This document shows positions 14,351 to 28,100 of a DNA stretch of 64,000 nucleotides, piece after piece. The notes beneath the pieces are model-generated. The model saw nothing but the letters and a program-made list of their open reading frames with translations, was not told the origin of the DNA and did no database searches. The stretch is from Nomia melanderi. Lineage: Eukaryota > Arthropoda > Insecta > Hymenoptera > Halictidae. Position numbers and translations under genes: made by a program. The DNA is taken from assembly GCF_051020985.1 (NCBI RefSeq), contig NC_135002.1, positions 9,176,001 to 9,240,000 on the forward strand, read 5' to 3'. The first letter of the stretch is position 1. Every line of letters starts with the position of its first letter.

Positions 14351-17300
14351 TTGTTGGGATTTCTTCGCTTGATGGTTCAAGATAACTTGAGTATCTGGTG
14401 AACAATGAAGTCTTAGGCAAGTTGTGGAAGTTGATTGTGTGGAAGTCCGGTAAACGCTGAGATATCGGTGGACTACGTTTTATGTTTGATAATTGAGGCG
14501 TACAGGAATAGAATATTACGATATAAGTAATTTAATATATCTATCGAAGTAACACCCATTCAGTTGTAACGGGATTGAAACGTATCAATTTATTCAACGG
14601 AAATTGGAAAGTTAATATTTACCATACTTCGAGGATACGAATTTCTAAAATTTCATTACAGCTATCGATGTATTGCGGTAATTACAGTTGCCTTTAGCGA
14701 TGGAGGAGTCGAGGAACGATCGCAGCGGCTCGTTACTCGTTTTCAGAATTTCGATTACGTCGCCCGAATCGGAACCGTGTTTCCGGTGTAATTTTCCCGC
14801 TGGACGGGCCATTATCATGGAGAACACTGGCGCGCCGGCAGACGTTCTAATAAAATGGCGAGCACTCGTCGAGTATTTAAAACCGTTTTCCGGTTTCGCC
14901 TATTACGCCTTTCAGGGAGCCCAATAAAAAGCGTGGCGAGGGAAGATTACAGAAGGAGTCACGTCGCAACGTGAACTAATACATTCTATTACAACGTGCG
15001 CAGCGCGTTTTCTCCGCGGAGCAAAATTCTTTCTCGACGCTTTTTCCGCTAGGTAGAAAACCGGATACGATTAATCCAAGCCCAGCGGGCTTCGATGATA
15101 TTATGGCTGATAATTGGTCGTTCAGGTATCTCGTGCATGCACGGGGAAGAAAGAAGAAGAAAGATGGACACGGTGGGGAGGTAACCAGCGAGATAACACG
15201 GCGCAACTCGCCTCGGCCAACCCATAACTAAGGTGCGCCTTATTTAAGGCATTATAAGGGCCCTAATTAATACAATGTGGGGGTAGGCGAGATTTTTTTT
15301 ACGAGGCCGCAAGGTTTTATCGCCAATTAAGTGGTGCGCCACGGACTTGGAACAAGAAAACGGCACATAGAGAATACGAGAGACCGCCGGAATAAGAACG
15401 GGAAATGGAAATCTGGGAGCAAAGTGAACGAAGTGAAAATAGAACATCACGGTGACTTCTGATTCCTGTGTTTAACATGCCGACGTAGCGACGAAACTCT
15501 GAGATAGGTGATATTTTCAATGAAATCTGAATATGAAATTTAAACATAGTTGAAATTTCTATGGAGACTGTTACTAAGCTTGTAATTGATTGGATAATTC
15601 ACAGGCTTGTCTTAATTACATTTTTGTAGGACTATATAATGAAAATTTCAGTCTACTTCGTTTCTTTATAGATTCTTAAAGAAAATATTTTAGTCATTTA
15701 CGTTTGTATTGATGTTTCTGAAATTTATAATCTTATGGTGTTATTTGCTTCTCATAAGAAGCTTTTGCAAATTTATAAATAAATGGAGAATACCGTGCTA
15801 TTATCTGTGCTTTCTGCAAGTAGAAACAGCGAGTGATATACGGACACGTTGAACAGATCTATTTGAAACCACTTGTATTCATCGAATCTTCGGATTCGAC
15901 TATTTTGTAACTGAAACCCATTAATATATTTTTGTATGATTTTTAACAATTTCGTGAATGCTGGCAAAGCCATTCATTTAAAGGAAAAGTAGTAAGCAAT
16001 ATATCGTATCAGAAGTTTGTAAGGTATTGTCGTTCTCAACGTGTCTTGAAACTTATCTTAATATTGATAAAACATAATATAATTGAATAGCGCATCCATA
16101 ACCATTTAAACTGATACATTTCATTGAGCATAGTTGTAGACCACGGGGAAAGTTTGCACAGCAAAGAGAAACGATCTGAATTTCTCCCTATATAACATAT
16201 TACATAAGTACCTTACACTCGCGTCCATAAGTCACGAGATACTTACATTGGTAAACGTGAAACAGGACTAAATTGATTGTATAAAATTTCATAAATAGTG
16301 AAAGTCACTAATTCCCCACATTGTAGAGGAAATGTAAACGTTATCTTGCGTCGTAAACAATTCTCGACACTCTTCGATTTATACTCTCGTGAAGTTTAAA
16401 AAGAAACAACTTCAACTCATTTCACTTCAAACTTCTTATCATCTTCCATAAAAATTGGTTTTCAATTTTCGTTGTATATTCTTAATTTTCCATCTCATTA
16501 ATATGCACGATTTAATTCTATTTGGGGAAGCCGATTGCAGAAATCATTACATAATTATGAGCATATTATAATTATTAGAGTAATTGGAGAAAGGTGTTCC
16601 CTGTACGAACATGACCCACTTCCAATCTTTAATAAACCGTACAAAAAATACGCTACATGTAACTATTAATAATCGAGAACCAGTTATTCTAAATATACGT
16701 GGAATACGACCAGCGTTGCATTATTTTATTACATCACAACTGTCTCGTCTTTCGCTCTTTTTATTATCGAATAAATAGCTTACTTCTTCATTCCTGCGGT
16801 TTAATTAATACAACCAATAAATTTGAAATAATTATTCCTAACACGACACAATACATAATCACAAATATTCATGATTCTCATTCACGAAAGCTTTGGAAAC
16901 CTACGAAGCAAGAAATAAAATTCCAAAATCCCCTTTATCGCCGCCACGAAAACAACAATTCAAGACAAAAATTATAATATCAACGTACAAGAATATTCCA
17001 TCGAATCGACGATACTAAAAAATGAGACTCGCGCTGAAATATCATCCGCTTCCCGTTGCATTTCCCGTTTCTGACTCGATTCTAATCGAAGGCCCGCCGA
17101 TTCCATCGTAGAATTGATTTCCTCCTCATCTGAATATAATTCTCCTTGGACGATCACGGCCGCCGCAGATATAATGACGGAGTTATGCCGTAACACCTCG
17201 GAGGCATCTCCGTATACACATGCATAGACGTATATACACGTATATACATGCATACGTATAAGCGTACATGCATTGTGCGCCGCTCGGAATATTCAGGCGT

Positions 17301-18000
17301 ACCCGCAAACCGACGCGATCACCGGTACGGTACGTTACCGGTCGGCTCGTGACTGATCGCACGCTCGCATTCCGAAACAATCAATTAAATATCATGCTTG
17401 ACTGACTGGCGCACAGCCAGAACTAAAAACACGGAGAGGAGGGGAAAAAATTGACGGACACGTCTGTAACAAATCGTAAAACACGCGGATTTCGAGCTGA
17501 AACCGATACACTATAACGCTGCCCCGTTCGTAATGCCTGACCGTTATACGCTGACAACAGCAACGAAACATCTTTTTCCCCGATATATATTCAACGGTCA
17601 CGTGCTACGACAATTGATTTATCGATCACTTGTCTTTCGCGAGCAAGAGCCGGTCTACTCGCACTTATCGTAAATTTGTAGACAAGTATATCCGATCGTG
17701 ATTGACTAAGCGCAGGTGATGTGACATTACTTGGAGCGAGGTTTAGCTCGTATTGAGATCAACAAGGATTTCATTTCACATGGATACATATATTCTTCTC
17801 GATGCTGCGTCGTTGGGTCGACTAAATTTGATCATTCGTTAACTGAATATAGCTACGGATGTAATAAGTCGATACGTTTTTCAAAATTAATATTTGCCGC
17901 GCACAATATTTGGTATCTTACGTGAAGGAAATTAAATTACTCTCACGTCTGATTTTATCTAAAATAGCGCACGGAGTAACAGGTAAGAAGTCGACGAGAT
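14351..18000. other. Mostly AT-rich intergenic DNA
   Basis: Includes mixed-composition blocks (14.6-15.4 and 17.0-17.6 kb) that look like conserved non-coding DNA, and the palindromic tract at 17.2 kb. ACTCGCGTCCATAAGT at 16216 resembles an insect DNA-transposon terminus, but no partner end was found. Confidence 0.5.
17208..17276. repeat. ATGCAT / GTATATAC palindromic tract
   Basis: Alternating purine-pyrimidine DNA with repeated, self-complementary ATGCAT and GTATATAC units; it could form a hairpin or cruciform. Confidence 0.7.
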
Positions 18001-20760
18001 TGTTCCTTGAATTTTATTTACATTCTATTAAGTCGATTCGTTGCAGTAAATAAAATATTGTAACTACGAAGATCGCTGCTGAAGTAAACACTGATATCGC
18101 AAACGAGTGAAGTACGTATACTTTTGAATACACTTAGCCGACCAAAGCGATTCTCTTCGACGAGAAACTTGAAAACACTCGCGTACACCGCGAAGCAGCC
18201 AGAGCCCGAGACAAAAGGGAAGAATGAAGCGCAATTGCGGCGTCGCGTCGGACGCATATCAAAATCCGTGCAACCCTCCTTATTCTTTATACGCCAAATT
18301 GTACTTCCGAGATTTATTGTACCTTAAAGTATATTTCATTATGGCCGACCCTCATTGTCGAGCGCGGGACATACCCCGAACGGCTGTAAACAGCGGCCAC
18401 AACCGCGCAATTCGTTCAGAGCTCGTAACTAATTTCTGAACGTCCGGTACTAGCGAAGTGCATAAATAACCAGGCAATCGTGGGTGACGAGTTTTCGCGT
18501 CGCATGGGAAGACCTTAAATCTCTTCGGGGCCGAAGTGACGCCTCGTAATGCGGGGTTGCCCAAGTTCAATCGGCGACGGGGCGAGGAGCGGGGCACGGC
18601 GCGCATCGGCGTTACGGTCCCGCATTGGCAGGCGTTTGAAATACACTCGACTGAATTATGAACCGTAAAAACTCGAAGTATAGCGCCCAAGACGAAACTC
18701 GTGGGGCTTTAACCAGACGGTAACCGTATTCACCCTCGCGGAGGATTATTACAGCGCGTGACTCGGTGTGGTCTGCGGTCCAAACACCTCGGCAGGATGC
18801 CTCGCGCGAACCCCCGACGAGAAAAAAGCCGCTAGAAAATGCGAGGGGGCGGAAGATCGGTGGACGGGCGGGGAAGACAACGATTGACAGTAAAATCACT
18901 CGCGGCTAACAGCTTCGATGGCGACTGCGACTGGTTAATCATTCGTTCTGTATCGATCATCGATGGGGACTGAGATTTCGCGTTTACGCTAAAGACGTAC
19001 CCTTCTGGATGTGTTGTTTGAACTATAGTGTCTTACAGTGTTTACGTTATTTCAATGTTGTTCGGGGAAACATGAAGTGAGCTGGTGAGTTAGACGATGA
19101 AGCTTGCGGGGGTGAGAAACTTAAATGTGTCTAAAGGCCGCTTCTGACTATCATCGTAGCTTATGTTAATGCTTTATATAATCATATGTAATTTCGTATA
19201 CATATCAATGAAATTACAAATTATCAAATTTAAATAATTGCAATATCTAGAATTCGTCACTTCTAAATCTATCTCAATACTTCGAAGCATAACGCGATGT
19301 CCACTCCTGCATTCCGATCGTCTCAGTTCCATCGCATTCCATTAAATCGAAACTCAATTTGAATATTCCCGATTCCACTAATCCCAGAAAACCCGGATAC
19401 CCCGCGAAACATTAACTCGCGTCCTTGCGCCGATTGTTCCCTGGTGCCGATAGATTCCGACGCGACCGGCGCGAAAACCGCGCATGGGTGTGTTCACGGC
19501 GCGAATGCAGCGAACTCGTTAAAAATCGCGCGATGCGTGCTCCGAAGTGGCTCAGAATGGAACACAATGGAAACAGGAATGACCAGGTGGTAACGAGAAA
19601 AAAATAAAGAGACTCGAAGGTTAAGTACCAATCAGAATGGCCTTACACGTCGTTCGAGTAAGGCCTGGGACCGGACAAGGGCATCGACTGTTCAAGGATC
19701 GGGACACTAACTGTGTCAAGTATCCTTCGACGTGGAACAGGGTGGGGGTGGGAAGGGAAAAAGGGAAGAACCGGTGACGGGCGGAAAGGAAAGCGCGCCC
19801 GAAGTGAGGATGAAGATGAAGATGAAGAAGAAGAAAAGGTGGATGGGCATTAACGTAATGATGTCCGAAGTGAGGTGTAATGACACCAGGGTCATCGAGC
19901 GATACCGGCGCGGATCATGCGACCGAGGTCGGTTGATGGCGAGGTCGTTCCCTCCTTCCGAGCACCACCACCGTCGCCACCGCCACCTTCTCATCCCTCC
20001 CTCTCCTTTTCCAGTTGTCTTCCACCTCCGCCTACTTCTCTACCTGACTCCTACGGATCCCTCTTTTCCTCCTTGTGTTCGCGAACACGGCCGCGGAATG
20101 AGCCAACAACTCGGACGGACTCGCCCCGCCAATAATAACTCTTACCAGATTCAATTTGAATAATGCCGCGTGCGGTTTCCATCGGCGGTATCCCTCGTGC
20201 CCGCCTTATTATCTCACGTATCAACTTGCCTACTCGATATCCATCGATGATATATCCCCTTCTCTGTCAGCCACCATTATATTTTTAGCCTCTCCCTCTT
20301 CCTGGGGATCTTCCCCCGTCGATACAGCGAGGGTTCTTGTACCTCTCTTCTCGCTTCCACCTCCTGACCATCCTCCCTCCCCTTGTTCCGAGACGATCTT
20401 CGTTTCTTCCTTTGCCGTTCGTTGTACCGGCGGTAGTTCGCGCCGATGGAAAGCTTAAAATTCTGGGATTTATCTTTCCTTTATCCCTTCATTCATGCGC
20501 GCCGGTTAATGTCGCCGAAGCTTTCTTTCCATGAGACGCCGACGTTGCCCGGCTTGTTTTATGAAATCAAGTCAGCCCGAGAAGCTCGTCCCTTCGCGCG
20601 GCGAGCTTGATTTTGTATCAACGGTGTTGCATGTTGCCGGGAGTATTTGTAATACGCAGGATAGACTGGGACTGGACGTTAATGCATCTTCTTGGTTTCC
20701 GCTGTGTGGGAATGCTGAAGAAAAAGTACTGGTCTTAAAGGGATAGAGATTGCGACAAGA
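18001..20760. other. Mixed to GC-rich island; no gene supported
   Basis: CpG-containing blocks at 18.1-18.9 and 19.4-20.7 kb with a GATGAA run near 19808 and pyrimidine-rich sequence at 19.9-20.4 kb. AT-rich DNA separates them. Confidence 0.5.
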
Positions 20761-23700
20761 CGGATCTTTAATCCATCTAATTTCAGATTATACATTTTCA
20801 AGCGTGTCGATGTTTCATTTATAAATGCGATAACGTATTTTCAATACTATGATGGTTGATTTTCAAGTAATTTTCAGTGAAATTAGTGTTACCACTGTGT
20901 ACCGAAACGTGGTCGTAAGTTATATAGCCTTGTAATACTGTGACACCGTCAATAAGGTACAATTCTGGAGCGAAGAATTCGTTCCGGAATACCCGGAATC
21001 GATTTCTACGCCAATTTCCATGTTCCTGGTATCAATGTAACGCAATTAGCGATCATATCCAAGGATTGACGCCTTATTACACGAAAGCCGCGCCGTGTTT
21101 GGCCAAATTACAGCTTTAAGGATCCGCCTGTAGAAATTATCGTACATTGTAGCAGTCGGAGTTTCTCCGTTTCCGCTATTGCCGTTCTTGCCTCGTTTTA
21201 TCAAAATTACTCACTCATCACTCGCACCTCTTCAAACCTCAGAAAGGTCCGCCCTGATCTTCCACCTTCTTTCGCTCGCTCCTCTTCCCGTCCACTTATC
21301 TTCTTCTCTTCGCGAGGCTACTTTATCTCTTATAAAGGGTTAGCAAGCACACATGTCCAGCCATTATTATTCGGGCAATATTCGCGCTGCTACGAAAATT
21401 CTTGGCGCTCCAATCTTCTGTTTCTCGTATATGGCAATTCGTGGATGGTATGCGCATCGTCATGGTCAGACGCGAGTTTTTCTTACTCCTCTTCGGGCCG
21501 CTTCCTCCATTGCTTTGCGGAGACATGATGCGTGACTACCACCTGACGACAGATCTGCTCTAATAGGTGCTGCTTGATTCACGTGCACACGTTGGAACGC
21601 TCGATATATTAACAAGGAAGAAAGTTATTCTTAGAAAAATGTTTGACACCTTTTCTTTTGATTAATCATTCGTGTCGAAGGGGTGAAAATAACTGTCAAA
21701 GTTGTCGGGAATATATTTGAGCGAATACCTCGGAAACTGACCTTGGGTACTAGACAGTTTTATTTATTTAAATAAAATGACAATGACAACAGGTTTTTGT
21801 TGATTTTTTTATTAATCCATTTCTCCACCAGCGATGCGTTAGTAAGTATACTTTCTGTCTGTCCCTAACTTGGCTCTCGCGCGTCATTAATGGCGAATCT
21901 GTAGATCAAAGAGATTTTCAATTATTGATAATTTGAGACTAAGTAAAAACTACAATTTTGTCTTTCACGGTGCTTTTCTTATTTCAATTTGATTTATTTA
22001 GGAACATTTCTTAAAACATCTATTAGACCTAGTTTAACATTCTGTATATATGGTTTCTTAAATTTTGGTATTCAATGGAAGATCTTGTCTTCAGTTTCTA
22101 TGGCAGTTCTTGTAACGAATGTTATTAGGGAGGAAGACAGAATATTTATTTCCAAAGAAATGCTTTTTCTTTTGTGCACAATTTACGTGTGCTTGAAATG
22201 AATGTGTTGGGATACAATGATGATATATCGTGCTATTGCTTAACACAGCAGGCCTCGAGAAACCGTCGTTTTCTTGAGCAGTGGCAACTGCGCTCGAAAT
22301 GCATTAGTACTGAATGAGGTAACGTTAACCGGGGTGAACAGATTATTAATTGTCGGTTACATTTAATATTTTTATAATAATATCGCGAAAAAGGTGAAAT
22401 GTTAAAATTTCGTACAACGAAAATATTCATGTATTCTACACGATTTTATAGTGTTACTTTTTTCTAAAGTATAAATAAGATCTATACGTCTTTGAGAATC
22501 TTTTGGAAGAAGATGTTACGTCAAAAACGTAATTTTCATGAAACATTCATTACCGACACAAATGTTTATCTTTCGTTAAACATATCTTTAATTTCCTGTA
22601 AAAATTCATTTCATCTTTCTACTGTTGAAAATATATTATATAATATCTTTGTGACAATACTTATTTCTGACCTCCTGCTCTTAAAATTGTAAGACCCTTC
22701 CCTTTTAGCCCTTCTTAGTGATCCGTGTAACATCTTCGAAACTCCCTTTTAAAACCGATAAGTAATAATGGACCCAATGTGATGGGATCTCTAATCTCAT
22801 AGACTTCGACGTTTTTATTAGGGAGGGAAGGAAGCTAAAAAATGTTATAGGCTCGTAGAAGCTTTAAAAAATAAATTTTTCATACAGCTGTGATTTTTCC
22901 GCGTACTTCCCTAAGCAACTATATACACGTATATAATTTAACACGTAGCTTGTAATTTTCCTCCTGACATTAATCGTTTCTTTTAAAAAATTTTCCTTTA
23001 AATTACAAAATATATGTTATTACCTTTTATTAGCAAAGGAATTACTATCTTAACTAATGCTCTACACTCGTATACGTAACAGGGAATATTAAACTAAACT
23101 TGTTTTTAAACGAGATCGCATACCAAACCGTCTCGATGTGTCCCAATCGTACAGATATTGATTACCTGTCGTCGAAATCAAATAGGAGTTTGAACGGACT
23201 TGTGGTTTGAAAGAAAAACCACTGTAGCATATGTGCCCCATAGGGGTGCTTTTTATCGAAGCCATTTGATTTTCAAAAAATTCTCAATAGTTCACCTTTA
23301 CGATGCTTTCGAAATTACATTTCCAACGAAATTTTGGTTTTACATTTAAAAAAGTAGAAAAATAATTAAATAAATGTTAATAAGTAATATTATCGTATAA
23401 ACGCTGTGTTAGTGACTAGTCAAATTAGTTTCACCATTCTTGATCTTCTATAACTTCGAAGCTCATTATGCTTTATATCGTACTATTCATCTTGATAGTC
23501 ACTTCAACATACAACGTACTCAGATGTACCTTATCGTTTTGCCTATAAAAACCAGTGGCAGTTTTTCCTTTTACAGTGTTCCATACGCTTAATATTTATG
23601 AGAAGAACGCTGACTAGTAATAACATGAACATCACGTATACACGTGTTATGTTAAGTGGCACACTAATGAAACATATGTGAAATATCCGTTTCTCACGTT

Positions 23701-24050
23701 TGCGATCAAACATTTTCTACTTGATAATCATTTATAATGGTTTCCACGATTTCTACGATATTAAGAAGAAATTAGAACGTTCTTGGGAACGTTCATCAAA
23801 CATTTAACCCAAAAATTGTAAAGAGGACATTAAAATATAACATTTCACAAATGATCGTCTAACATTAACTGAAAGCATCAACATTGCATACGACAAAACC
23901 AACTAAAATCACGAGAAACTACAACGACAGTTAATATTATAACTTCACATTTCATGTATTCTGTACATCCTAACAAAGCTCCCACAAAAATCTACGTAAC
24001 ATTCTACGAACTACTACTATATATATATATAAATTTTCCAAAACCTGAGG
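20761..24050. other. AT-rich intergenic DNA; nothing recognised
   Basis: Apart from a mixed-composition block at 20.95-21.55 kb, AT-rich and without coding character. Confidence 0.55.
24019..24032. repeat. (AT)n tract
   Basis: Seven AT units in AT-rich DNA next to the GC-rich island that starts at about 24.05 kb. Confidence 0.9.
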
Positions 24051-25120
24051 TCCTCCGTTACCAAAATCACCCCCGAGACCAATAACGGACACCTCGCGAG
24101 CGTTTCCCGCGGTCCTTGGTTCCCGGTACCAAAAAAGGGATTAAAAGTCCGGGTAATCAGTCAACGGCGTGCACCTTTATCTCGTTTTATCTCGTCGAAA
24201 AAGTCAATCTTCGCGTAGCTTTAGCCGAGGCCGCCTTCTTTCGTCAGGTGTTTGCGATTCAATGCGACAGAGAGGCATCAGGGCCCGGTGACTCCGCTGT
24301 CGGGGGAAAGAAAAAGACGGGAAGGGGAGGCCGACGTCGCCCCGCAGGAGGGTCACCGCGAGGTAAATCGAGAAGCCGCGCCAGGGCGGAGAGACGGGAG
24401 GCGAACAGAAGTGAAGAGAAGAGAAGAGACGAGGAGAGAATCTCTCCGAGTGGTCCAAGACAACCGAAGAGAGTGAGCAAGAGAGGAGAAGGACTCATGA
24501 TTCAGTTAAGAGTTTGAGGTTTGAGGTCTGGTCGTCATTATGTCGCCTGCCGCCGTGGCTGGCGGCCCGTCTGACGGAGAACGACGAGGTGGCGGCGAAT
24601 GAGAACGGGGCAAAAGGAGGTGGGGAACACGGTGGTGGCGAGCCAAGCGGTGGCTGGACGAGGAGACCTGGATCGGCCGGAGCGAGAAGGGGAGAAGGAC
24701 AAAAACGAGGCATTAGCGCTACCCATGCTACCGTGTGTTCCATGGTCTGTTCGACCGCCCGCTGATGCCCATTTCTACTTACCAAATTAGCATTATTACC
24801 TGGTACGGACGTAAAAATGCAATCAATGTGTATATCCGTCGGTACGTATGTAGAATCGAAAAAAGAACGTGCCGACCCCCGCCGGACGCCGATGTACCTG
24901 CCGCGAACCAGTGTTAACGACCCTGATCTTCTGCGTCCCCGAAGACGAACGAGTACCCTACGCCGGGACATCGGTTAGCGCCTCGGAGCATCCTCTCCGT
25001 ACGCGTCACGATCCCCGGAAACTTTTTCCGCGGCTACTGTCTGCATACACGCGATCGCCGGAGTGGCGATTCTGGTGTCAGCAGTAGCTTACGGTCCGTT
25101 GCACGTAGAACTAAGAGGGT
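24051..25120. other. GC-rich island; no gene supported
   Basis: Sharp boundary with the AT-rich DNA before it. Purine-rich at 24.25-24.7 kb. Several overlapping chance frames on both strands. Confidence 0.55.
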
Positions 25121-28100
25121 GCTAGGCTGATTCAGTGGGAGATGGCCAGGTCTTGTTTGAATTGGTCGAATGTGCCGCTAAAATGCCGGACAACTTCGAT
25201 CTTTGACATTTTATCGATTTCATTAGCCGAACGCGCATAAATTGATCTTCTTGCAGCGAATATGTTTTTCGGAAGAGCTTCGCGATCATGTTTGTGCAAT
25301 TATAACCGGGCGTCGATCAATTTCTTGGCTTCAATCCATAGTGACTCGTTTGTTGATGAGAATTTTCGAATGAAAGTTTACTAGAATTTATTCTGCGAGA
25401 CTTGCACTCGTGGATAGAGTAATTAATTATAGATGAATTAACTTCTTTCAACTCATATGGACGTATATAACACTTTTAATGGTGATTACACTGATAAGAA
25501 GTACGTGGGGATGAATCTGCAATTAACGTCGACGTATGCTCAAAGTGTAATTAGAGCTGTTATAATTTGTGACTTATAATGGCTTCTAATTTGCAATAAA
25601 GTTCGTCACTTTTTCTCAAGAGTCGCGTACCAAAAATTATGCAGCACTGTTTCAGAAAAGGCCGTCCACGTTGGCTGCGCGCAACTGTTCAAGCTACCTG
25701 GGTCCCTCGTTAATATGCGCGCTTGAATTTTATGTATATCAGCATTTTATAAAAGCGATTTTGGTCGCGCCGCGGCACGATGTAATTAACATGCAATCTT
25801 GATGGCGGGTAGACGACAAGAATGTAGCAGTTTAATGAATCGCTTGGGAAGGACGGGATCAACCATCGTGATGATATTTATTGTAAACATTATTAAACAC
25901 TATCCTCTTATAACCAAGATGAGACCTTTTAAATTATGCTTCTCGGCAAAAAAGCTTAGTAATCTCAGCAACAAAGTTGCAAATCATACTTCCGAAAATT
26001 TCCAACGACTACTTTCGCTCTTTATTTTACGTCCTCCAAATAACCGCTACAATTAAGTTACAACTACACGCTACAGATAGATACAATTACTTCCATCTTC
26101 TTTCCTACATCAACCACAAGATCCAAAACCCTGGATACTTTTCCATACTCATTATTCCAAACACTTCCGCCTTGGGGAACCAGTTAAAACCGCGTCGCGA
26201 AGATACCCGTTTCACGGGTAATTTTAAATTTTTCGCTAATTAAGTTCCTTCCAGTCTGGTGAGCAGCGAAATTTCGTAACTGTTTCATTACGTTGACTTT
26301 CTGAATAAACATCGTACGTCCATCGTTTATAGGACGGTCCAGTTTAAGGACCACGTCTACAAACGCGTGGCCCACGAACACGCCCGAGCGACGTCCGGCC
26401 ACGTGGATGCATGTATGACAGAAGCAGCGAAGGCTCGACTTTGGGAGCCCTCGGGGTACGCAAGACGTATATAGGCTGCCTGTCTTACGCATCCCGCCGC
26501 ACACGAGGCATACATCACTTCACGTGTGAATCCTCACCACCGCACCGGCCGGCCGCTGCCGCCGCTCACCCTTTGGATACCTTTTCCCCAGTCATCGTTC
26601 TTCTGCGGCCGAGTGGATGTGTTGGTAATTATTGTTACGAGGGATAAGAAGAACGACGGCGAAGAGAGAAACAGCGGGGTTCGGTGCATGGATCTTCCTT
26701 CAGTGGTCCCCTGTAATCAGACAGCCGGACCTGGCAGCTAGGTAGGAGGAGCAAAGTGAAACGGCGAGAAAGAGAAACTCCGGGACGCGTATTAGCGACG
26801 TTTCTAGTTTAAAGTGTTGCTTTAACGAAAGACATTGTTTCCCGATAGACAATGTACTGCGGGACGAATTATTGGATTGAGTCTGTCTGGAGTTATGCAA
26901 TTTTTTTGTTAGTGAACATTGTAATGCAGCAACGACGGCTGGAAGATTTTCTGTTTAATACTATGTAGGTTTAGAAAAAACGGCAATTTGATGCATATTG
27001 TATTTTATAAACATTATTCGGTGAATGTTTACGATGATCTTGACGCTGTAATTACACAGTATGTGTCCTAATTTTGAATCCTCGCCAAGATCTAAATGAA
27101 CGTTAAGTTTTCCTTCGTAGCTGCAGCAATTCGTAAAAATGATTGGACATTAGACAGTATTGACTTTGTATTAATTTAATTTGTGTCTTGATAAAATATT
27201 ACTTGCACTTTAGCAACTACTGTTAGTCTCTATAATATATTTTCGTACGTAACGCGTCGTTGCTTAGTAGAACCAAAGAGTATGTAAACAAACTTAGCAA
27301 AACGTATTTATATAGCAGCTTATCCAAACATACTTAACTTACCAGCTTATCTTTGCAGACTAATCGGACATAATTACAATTGATTTTCATTGCAACGTCT
27401 TTTATCAGCGGGGTCATTTCGACTGCTAATCTACCGAATCCGTCGACTACTAATTTTCTCGAAACTCGTATAATGCGAACGTAAACACACAATATGGCCG
27501 CCGCCATTATATCGCTCCGAATAAGAAAAAGCCGAATCGCCTCGCGAATGCAACGAACTTCCAGACGTATATGCATCGGTTACCACTCGAGATTGAAAGG
27601 GAATGTTTTCGGGTTTCGCGGATTGGAAAATAAGTGTAATAAGTCCCCAATGATTTACGATGTGGATACTTTATACTCGCGGATAATTGGAACCCGGCAA
27701 CAGTGGTAACAACTTTTATGCGTGAAATAAGAAAGGCACCACCACGTAGATCACGGACGTTCATTCGCGCGGGTTAACATCGAATTATCTTTCGTGGTGT
27801 AATTATCATTACCCGTGTGTAATTAAATTATTTCTCGAAGCCTTCGAGGAATTTAACCTGTTTTACCGCTTTTAGAATTTCGCTTGATAGCACGATTGTA
27901 CACACACAAACCACGGGTTTCAGCTACGTAATTACGGGTACGATAATTCATCGCCGCGCGTTGCGTATATGTGTGTGTGTAGGTACGCGTGTTACGGACG
28001 TACGAGTTTCGTTAATAACGGTTTGCACCTCTACCATGGGTAATTAATGCTTCCCACTACGGGCGGCGGAGCTGATTTCGTATTCGGGAAAAAAGAGATG

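Noticed and set aside
14688..14927. 79-codon frame on +
   Set aside because: Plausible composition but no homology recognised; a - strand frame overlaps it, which fits stop-poor DNA.
11690..16230. Mariner-like termini TACAGTCGCC (11693) and ACTCGCGTCCATAAGT (16216)
   Set aside because: No inverted partner within a reasonable distance and no transposase remnant.
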